Source: Acidimicrobiales bacterium
GTDB taxonomy: Bacteria > Actinomycetota > Acidimicrobiia > Acidimicrobiales > JADJXE01
DNA length: 64,000 bases
Assembly (NCBI GenBank): GCA_016716005.1
Contig: JADJXE010000001.1
Coordinates: 310,001 to 374,000, forward strand
Direction: 5' to 3'
Position 1 is the stretch's first letter. Each line of letters opens with the position of its first letter. The translations under genes were made by a program, and so were the position numbers. Shown in pieces: positions 58,603 through 64,000 of this stretch. The notes under the pieces were generated by a model, which did no database searches, was not told the DNA's origin, and worked only from the letters and a program-made list of their open reading frames with translations.

Positions 58603-59091
58603 GTGGACGTCTCGTTCGACGAGCTGGCCGACGACTTCTTCGGTCGGATCGAGCGCATCGTGTGGTGCACGGTGGCCACGGTCGACGCACGGGGGCGGCC
58701 GCGGAGCCGGCTGCTCCACCCCATCTGGGAGCGCCCGGCCGGAGCCGCGGGGCCGGTCGGCTGGATCGCCACGGGTCGCGACTCGCACAAGGCGCGCCAC
58801 CTCGCCGCCAACCCGTTCGTGTCCTGCACCTACTGGGATCCCCAGCACCAGCAGGTCTACGCCGACTGCGAGGCCCGGTGGGTCGACGACCCGGACGAGA
58901 AGCAGCGGCTGTGGGACCTCTACAACGGCACGCCGCCGCCCCTCGGCTACGACCTCGCCCTGTTCTGGCGCAACGGTCCGGGCGACCCCACGTACGGCCT
59001 GCTGCGGCTCGACCCGTGGCGGGTCGAGGTGTCGGCGCTGGCCGACATGATGACCGGCGCCCCACCGCGGGTGTGGCGCCCGCAGGGCTGA
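58603..59091 (+). CDS. pyridoxamine 5'-phosphate oxidase-fold protein
   Basis: 162 residues, split beta-barrel fold. WCTVATVDARGRPRSRLLHPIWE, GRDSHKARHLAANPFVSCTYW and the following acidic region match PPOX/general stress FMN or F420-binding proteins. GTG at 58603 has GGGGAGGTGG a few bases before. It does not show the pyridoxal phosphate-specific residues, so it is more likely an FMN- or F420-dependent reductase or heme-related binder. It follows the rhomboid gene on the same strand, 36 bp away. Confidence 0.85.
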   Translation: MDVSFDELADDFFGRIERIVWCTVATVDARGRPRSRLLHPIWERPAGAAGPVGWIATGRDSHKARHLAANPFVSCTYWDPQHQQVYADCEARWVDDPDEKQRLWDLYNGTPPPLGYDLALFWRNGPGDPTYGLLRLDPWRVEVSALADMMTGAPPRVWRPQG

Positions 59092-59125
59092 GCGGGCCGG
59101 CGCGCGGGCGGCGCGGGCCTCGGCG

Positions 59126-59893
59126 TCAGCGACCCAGACGGTCGGTGACCAGCGTGGCGAGATCGGCGGCGGTCGCGGCGGGGGTCGGCTCGACCGGGAG
59201 GTCGCCCGGCGTCGTCACGCCCGAGAGCACGAGCCCGAAGGGGCAGCCGAGGGCCTCCGCGAAGCGCCCGTCGGTGTCGGGCCGGTCGCCCACCATCATC
59301 GCCGGGGGGCCGCCGAGCAGGTCGAGGAGCAGCCCGGCCATGGCCGGGTACGGCTTGCCCGCCACCGTGGGCGCGGCGCCCGCGCCGGTCGCGACGGCCG
59401 CGAGGATCGAGCCGCACCCGGGGATCGGCCCGGCCGGGGTCGGGTACGTGGCGTCGTCGTTGGTGGCGAGCAGGCGGGCCCCCCGCCGCACCGCGGTGGC
59501 CGCGATCCGCAGCCGCTCGTAGTCGAAGCTGCGGTGGAAGCCGACCACGACCGCGTCGGCATCACCGTCGTGCACCGGATGGGCGCCCCGGCGCTCCAGC
59601 GCCTCGACCACGCCGGGCCCTCCGCACACCAGGACGCGCTCGCCCGGGGAGACGAGCGTGGCTGCCGCAGCCGCCGAGGTGATCACGTCCTCGGCCGCCG
59701 GGATGCCGAACGCCGCCAGCTTGGCCTCCACGTCGCCGACCGGCGAGAACGAGTTGTTCGTCACGAACAGCACCCGCTCGCCGGCCGCCCGCAGCCGCTC
59801 CACCGCCCCGGCCGCGCCCGGCAGGACCTGGTCGGCCAGCCACACCACCCCGTCGAGGTCCAGCACCCAGGCCACGGGGCGGCATCCTGGCAC
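59126..59893 (-). CDS. HAD-IIA family hydrolase
   Basis: 255 residues. Phosphatase of the NagD/HAD-IIA type: DLDGVVW (nucleophile Asp motif), VLFVTNNSFSP (motif II with TNN), the cap domain around residues 85-175, AGKPYPA (motif III Lys) and MMVGDRPDTDGRFAEALG (motif IV). Likely dephosphorylates sugar or nucleotide phosphates. Start is GTG at 59893, or an in-frame GTG at 59875; neither has a strong ribosome binding site. Convergent with the PPOX gene. Confidence 0.9.
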   Translation of the reverse strand: MPGCRPVAWVLDLDGVVWLADQVLPGAAGAVERLRAAGERVLFVTNNSFSPVGDVEAKLAAFGIPAAEDVITSAAAAATLVSPGERVLVCGGPGVVEALERRGAHPVHDGDADAVVVGFHRSFDYERLRIAATAVRRGARLLATNDDATYPTPAGPIPGCGSILAAVATGAGAAPTVAGKPYPAMAGLLLDLLGGPPAMMVGDRPDTDGRFAEALGCPFGLVLSGVTTPGDLPVEPTPAATAADLATLVTDRLGR

Positions 59894-59936
59894 GCCCGGC
59901 CCGACCCGGGCCCCGCGTCTGCTACGAAAGGAGCCC

Positions 59937-61145
59937 GTGCCCCGGTTCGAGCCCTTCTCCGGTATCCGCTACGACACCGAGCGGGTCTCGCTGGCCGACG
60001 TGACCGCCCCTCCCTACGACGTGATCAGCGCCGACGAGCGCGCGCGGCTGGCCGCGCGCTCACCCGTGAACGTGGTGCGGATCGACCTGCCCGAGGACGA
60101 CGGCACCGGTGACCGCTACCAGGCGGCGGCCCGAACCCTCGAACGGTGGCGCCGTGAGGGGGTCCTCGTCGCCGACGAGGAGCCGTCGTTCTACGTGCAC
60201 CGCATGGGGTACCACGACTCCCGCGGGCGGGCCCGCCAGACCGCCGGGGTGATCGGCGCCCTCGAGCTCGTCCGGCCGGGCGCGGGTGGCGTGCTCCCCC
60301 ACGAGCGCACCACCCCGAAGGCCCGCACCGACCGCCTGCAGCTGCTGCGCGCGTGCCGGGCGAACCTGTCGGCGGTGTGGGGGCTCTCGCTGGCCCCCGG
60401 CCTGGTGTCGCTGTGCGAGCTCCCCGGCGCGCCGGTGGGTCGCTTCACCGACGACGCCGGCGTCCACCACCGCCTCTACCGGATCTCCGAGCCGGCGGTG
60501 GTCGAGGCCCTCGCCGACACCGTGTCGTCCGCCCCCGTGATCATCGCCGACGGCCACCACCGGTTCGAGACCTCGCTCGCGTACCGCGACGAGCGCCGCG
60601 ACGGGGCCGGCGGGAACCCCGGGCCGTACGACCTGGTCATGACGTACGTGGTCGAGCTCACCGAGAGCCAGCTCGACGTGCTGCCCATCCACCGCCTCGT
60701 CGACGGGCTGCCTCGTGCGATCGACGTGCTCGAGGCCCTGGCGCCGTTCTTCGATGCGGGCAGCTCGACCCCGCTCGACGACGCGGCGCTGGCCACCATC
60801 ACCGACCGGATGGCCGAGGCCGGCGCGCTGGCGCTGGTGCTGCCCGAGGGCCTGTGGCTGCTCCATCCCCGCGCCGAGGCCTTCGGCGGGGTGGACGACC
60901 TCGACTCGGCGCGCCTCGACCTCGCGCTGGCCGCCCTGCCCCCCCACGGCCTCGCCTATCAGCACGGCGTCGACAACGTGGTCCGCGAGGTCCGGGCCGG
61001 GCACGCCGACGCCGGGGTGCTGCTGCGGCCGGCCAGCGTCTCCCAGATCGCCGCGACCGCGCACGATCACCGGCTGATGCCGCCGAAGAGCACCTTCTTC
61101 GCCCCGAAGCCCTGCACCGGGCTCGTGCTGCGCGACCTCTCCTGA
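59937..61145 (+). CDS. DUF1015 family protein
   Basis: 402 residues. Conserved DUF1015 sequences: RFEPFSGIRYD, VTAPPYDVIS, VLPHERTTPKARTDRLQLLRA, IIADGHHRFETSLAYR and MPPKSTFFAPKPCTGLVLR at the end. Function is unknown; the family is sometimes linked to serine-type kinases (SerK-like). GGAG precedes the GTG at 59937 by 3 nt. It is divergent from the HAD gene (43 bp) and convergent with WS/DGAT. Confidence 0.93.
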   Translation: MPRFEPFSGIRYDTERVSLADVTAPPYDVISADERARLAARSPVNVVRIDLPEDDGTGDRYQAAARTLERWRREGVLVADEEPSFYVHRMGYHDSRGRARQTAGVIGALELVRPGAGGVLPHERTTPKARTDRLQLLRACRANLSAVWGLSLAPGLVSLCELPGAPVGRFTDDAGVHHRLYRISEPAVVEALADTVSSAPVIIADGHHRFETSLAYRDERRDGAGGNPGPYDLVMTYVVELTESQLDVLPIHRLVDGLPRAIDVLEALAPFFDAGSSTPLDDAALATITDRMAEAGALALVLPEGLWLLHPRAEAFGGVDDLDSARLDLALAALPPHGLAYQHGVDNVVREVRAGHADAGVLLRPASVSQIAATAHDHRLMPPKSTFFAPKPCTGLVLRDLS

Positions 61146-61172
61146 GCCGGCCCGGCCCCGTCGACGGCGCCG

Positions 61173-62579
61173 TCAGCCCCCGGGGCCGGTGACGAGGGCC
61201 AGCACCTCGTCGAAGCCCTCGCGCATGCACGCCGTCAGCACGGCCCCGTCGGGGATGGCGGCCGCGTCGCTGGTCACGCCCATGCAGCACAGGTCGCCGT
61301 GGGACAGCAGGGTGACGTTGGTCGCCGCCCCCTCGGTCGGGCCCAGCGCGTACCAGCGCCGCACCCGCGAGCCGGCGAGGTACACCGTTGCACCCGGGAT
61401 CCCGGGCACGTTGCTGGTCAGGAAGTCGACGTGCTTGAGCATGCCCCCGAACAGGGCCGTCATGGCCGTCGTGGGCAGGCGGTTGAGCACCCCGGCGATG
61501 GCGGGCGTGGCCTCGACGGCCGGCTCGGCTCGCCAGGTGCGCGAGATCTCGCCGATCAGCTCGATCCGCCGGCGTGGATCGGCCTCGCCCACCGGCATGC
61601 GCATGCGCAGCGGCGAGATCCGGTTGCCCCCGAGCGGGTCGCCCTCGTCCCGCAGGCTCACGGGCATGGTCATCCGCAGCTCGTCGACGCTGGTGCCGTG
61701 GCGCTCGTGATAGCGGCGGAGCCCGCCGCACACGGCGGCGATGAAGGCGTCGTTGAGGCTGCCCCCGGCCGCCTTGCCCGCCAGCTTCAGCTCGTCGAGC
61801 GGCACGTCGAACACGTCGTAGCGCCAGCGGGCACTGCGCTCCCGCATCACCGGCGACAGCATGGTGGTGGCCGGTGCCAGGAGCTTCACCACGGATCGGC
61901 CCATCCGCACGGCCTCCGCGGTCGTGCCGATCGGGTCCCGCAGCGCCCGGACGGCCAGCCGCCCGAGCACGCCCGGCAGGCGCCGGGCGGTGCCGGCGGC
62001 GTCGCCGATCGCCATCCCCAGGGCGTCGCGCACCAGGTCCGCGGGTCCGATCGGCTCGCCCTCGGGCACCGGCGGGGCCGACGGCGGCTCGGCCGGCATC
62101 CGCTCCGCGTCGAGCATGCGAAGGGCGAGCTCGATCCCCCCGACGCCGTCGATGACCGAGTGGTGGACCTTCATCACGAGGGCCGCTCCCCCGTCGGCCA
62201 TGCCCTCCACCAGCGTGAACTCCCACAGCGGCCGGGCCCGGTCGAGGCCGCTCATCCCCCAGGCCTGGGCGAGCTCGAGCACGGCGTCGAGGTCGCCGGG
62301 CGGGGGCGCCGAGACCCGCCGCACGTGGTACGCGAGATCGAAGTCGGGGTCGACCGCGTAGCGGGGCAGGCCGAGGCGCAGCGGCGGCATCATCACCCGC
62401 TGGCGGAGCCGGAGGACGAGGCGGCTGGCCAGGTCCATCCGCGAGCGGAACCGCTCCCAGTCGGGCGCGCGGTCGAGCACCATCACCGCCGTGATGGTCC
62501 CGCGGAGCATGGGGTCCTTCTCCATGTTCCACATGAGCGCGTCGGAGTCGCTCATGTGGACCTCGAACCGGTCGGCCAT
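61173..62579 (-). CDS. wax ester synthase / diacylglycerol acyltransferase (WS/DGAT)
   Basis: 468 residues. MADRFEVHMSDSDALMWNMEKDPMLRG is the family N-terminus; HHSVIDG is the HHxxxDG catalytic motif; the C-terminal half contains SLNDAFIAAVCGGLRRY, MPVSLRDEGDPLGGN and FLTSNVPG. It joins acyl-CoA to a fatty alcohol or diacylglycerol, making wax ester or triacylglycerol. It is 59 bp downstream of korB on the same strand. GGGAGACC precedes the ATG. Length matches. Confidence 0.94.
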   Translation of the reverse strand: MADRFEVHMSDSDALMWNMEKDPMLRGTITAVMVLDRAPDWERFRSRMDLASRLVLRLRQRVMMPPLRLGLPRYAVDPDFDLAYHVRRVSAPPPGDLDAVLELAQAWGMSGLDRARPLWEFTLVEGMADGGAALVMKVHHSVIDGVGGIELALRMLDAERMPAEPPSAPPVPEGEPIGPADLVRDALGMAIGDAAGTARRLPGVLGRLAVRALRDPIGTTAEAVRMGRSVVKLLAPATTMLSPVMRERSARWRYDVFDVPLDELKLAGKAAGGSLNDAFIAAVCGGLRRYHERHGTSVDELRMTMPVSLRDEGDPLGGNRISPLRMRMPVGEADPRRRIELIGEISRTWRAEPAVEATPAIAGVLNRLPTTAMTALFGGMLKHVDFLTSNVPGIPGATVYLAGSRVRRWYALGPTEGAATNVTLLSHGDLCCMGVTSDAAAIPDGAVLTACMREGFDEVLALVTGPGG

Positions 62580-62638
62580 CGTGGTCTCCCCCCTCGGGTC
62601 TCCCGCGTCGGGCACCCGCTCGGCCGTCTCCGGCAGCG

Positions 62639-63650
<1,012 letters not shown>

Positions 63651-63658
<8 letters not shown>

Positions 63659-64000
63659 CGATCGCCTCCTGGATCGCCGTCTCCAGCTCTCCGGCCGTGA
63701 AGGGGGTGCCCTGCACCTTGCTGACGGCGCGGGCGTTCACCAGGAACTCGGCCCGGACGAGCCGGGACAGCTGCCCGAGGTTCATCTCGGGAACGAGGAT
63801 CGTCGGGTGGCGCCGCAGTACCTCACCCAGGTTGGCCGGGAAGGGGTTGAGGTGCTCGAGGTGGGCCCTCGCCACCTTCCCGCCGCGGAGGCGGACGCGA
63901 TCGACGGCCGCGCCGATCAGCCCCCACGTCGAGCCCCACCCCAGCACCAGCACCTCGGCGTCGGGGTCGCCCTCGACCTCCACGTCCGGGATGTCGCGCA
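63651..64000 (-). CDS. korA: 2-oxoacid:ferredoxin oxidoreductase, alpha subunit (partial, 3' end)
   Basis: Only the last 116 or so codons are in the window; the gene runs off the right edge. VLGWGSTWGLIGAAVDRVRLRGGKVARAHLEHLNPFPANLGEVLRR and ILVPEMNLGQLSRLVRAEFL are the conserved C-terminal domain of the 2-oxoglutarate:ferredoxin oxidoreductase alpha subunit (KorA). It ends overlapping the korB start. An in-frame GTG at 63983 is internal, not a start. Confidence 0.9.

Overview
This is a very GC-rich chromosomal segment with many GTG starts, overlapping ATGA/GTGA gene junctions and typical actinobacterial core genes. Gene content (DUF512 radical-SAM-like protein beside der and ispH, F420-type deazaflavin oxidoreductases, WS/DGAT, KorAB, SteA/SteB, DUF1015) suggests an actinobacterium, probably of the class Acidimicrobiia. 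The class assignment is an inference from gene content; there is no rRNA in the window.

Layout. 0-13 kb: sugar-phosphate metabolism (rpiA, pgi), a carbohydrate cassette (six-hairpin glycosidase, a two-domain mannose-6-phosphate-isomerase-type protein, ROK kinase), a DUF2157-type membrane protein, a PhnZ-like HD protein and a FUSC-type membrane protein. 13-27.6 kb: a variable region of short mixed genes: F420-type nitroreductase-fold proteins, quinone oxidoreductase, flavodoxin, an FeS-type photolyase, two tiny membrane proteins, cytidine deaminase, an NDH-2-like flavoprotein, a VapBC pair, and a run of stress/redox genes of which three neighbours are damaged (dps, SDR-DUF2867, DUF2071). It ends with a peroxiredoxin-like gene that carries an in-frame TGA in a UxxC position, just before a tRNA-Pro. 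28-40.3 kb: biotin-type acyl-CoA carboxylase beta subunit, der, DUF512, ispH, then a minus-strand operon scpA-scpB-rluB-aroH-tyrA-aroA-cmk-plsC. 40.4-57.6 kb: trpS, then the conserved actinobacterial block tlyA-nadK-recN-steA-steB...pyrG-nudix-xerD, with an envelope set (murJ, glycosyltransferase, phosphatase-like membrane protein, MraY-like transferase) inserted between steB and pyrG. 57.7-64 kb: rhomboid protease, PPOX-fold protein, HAD-IIA phosphatase, DUF1015, WS/DGAT, korB and the end of korA (cut by the window edge).

Most interesting points. (1) The gene at 27099-27572 reads as a full peroxiredoxin-like selenoprotein: the TGA replaces the first Cys of a CxxC, and a 6-bp hairpin with an AGUU loop lies 26 nt downstream, in the position and form expected of a bacterial SECIS. 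TGA is an ordinary stop elsewhere in the window. No sel genes are in the window. (2) A repeated architecture TANNNT-N6/7-(A/G)TG upstream of at least eleven genes points to leaderless transcription as a major mode in this genome. (3) The vapBC promoter carries two copies of a perfect palindrome 20 bp apart. (4) Indels break pyrG, an SDR gene and a DUF2071 gene; the pyrG case in a normally essential gene suggests that some of these may be assembly errors, though the Dps and DUF2071 losses look like real deletions.
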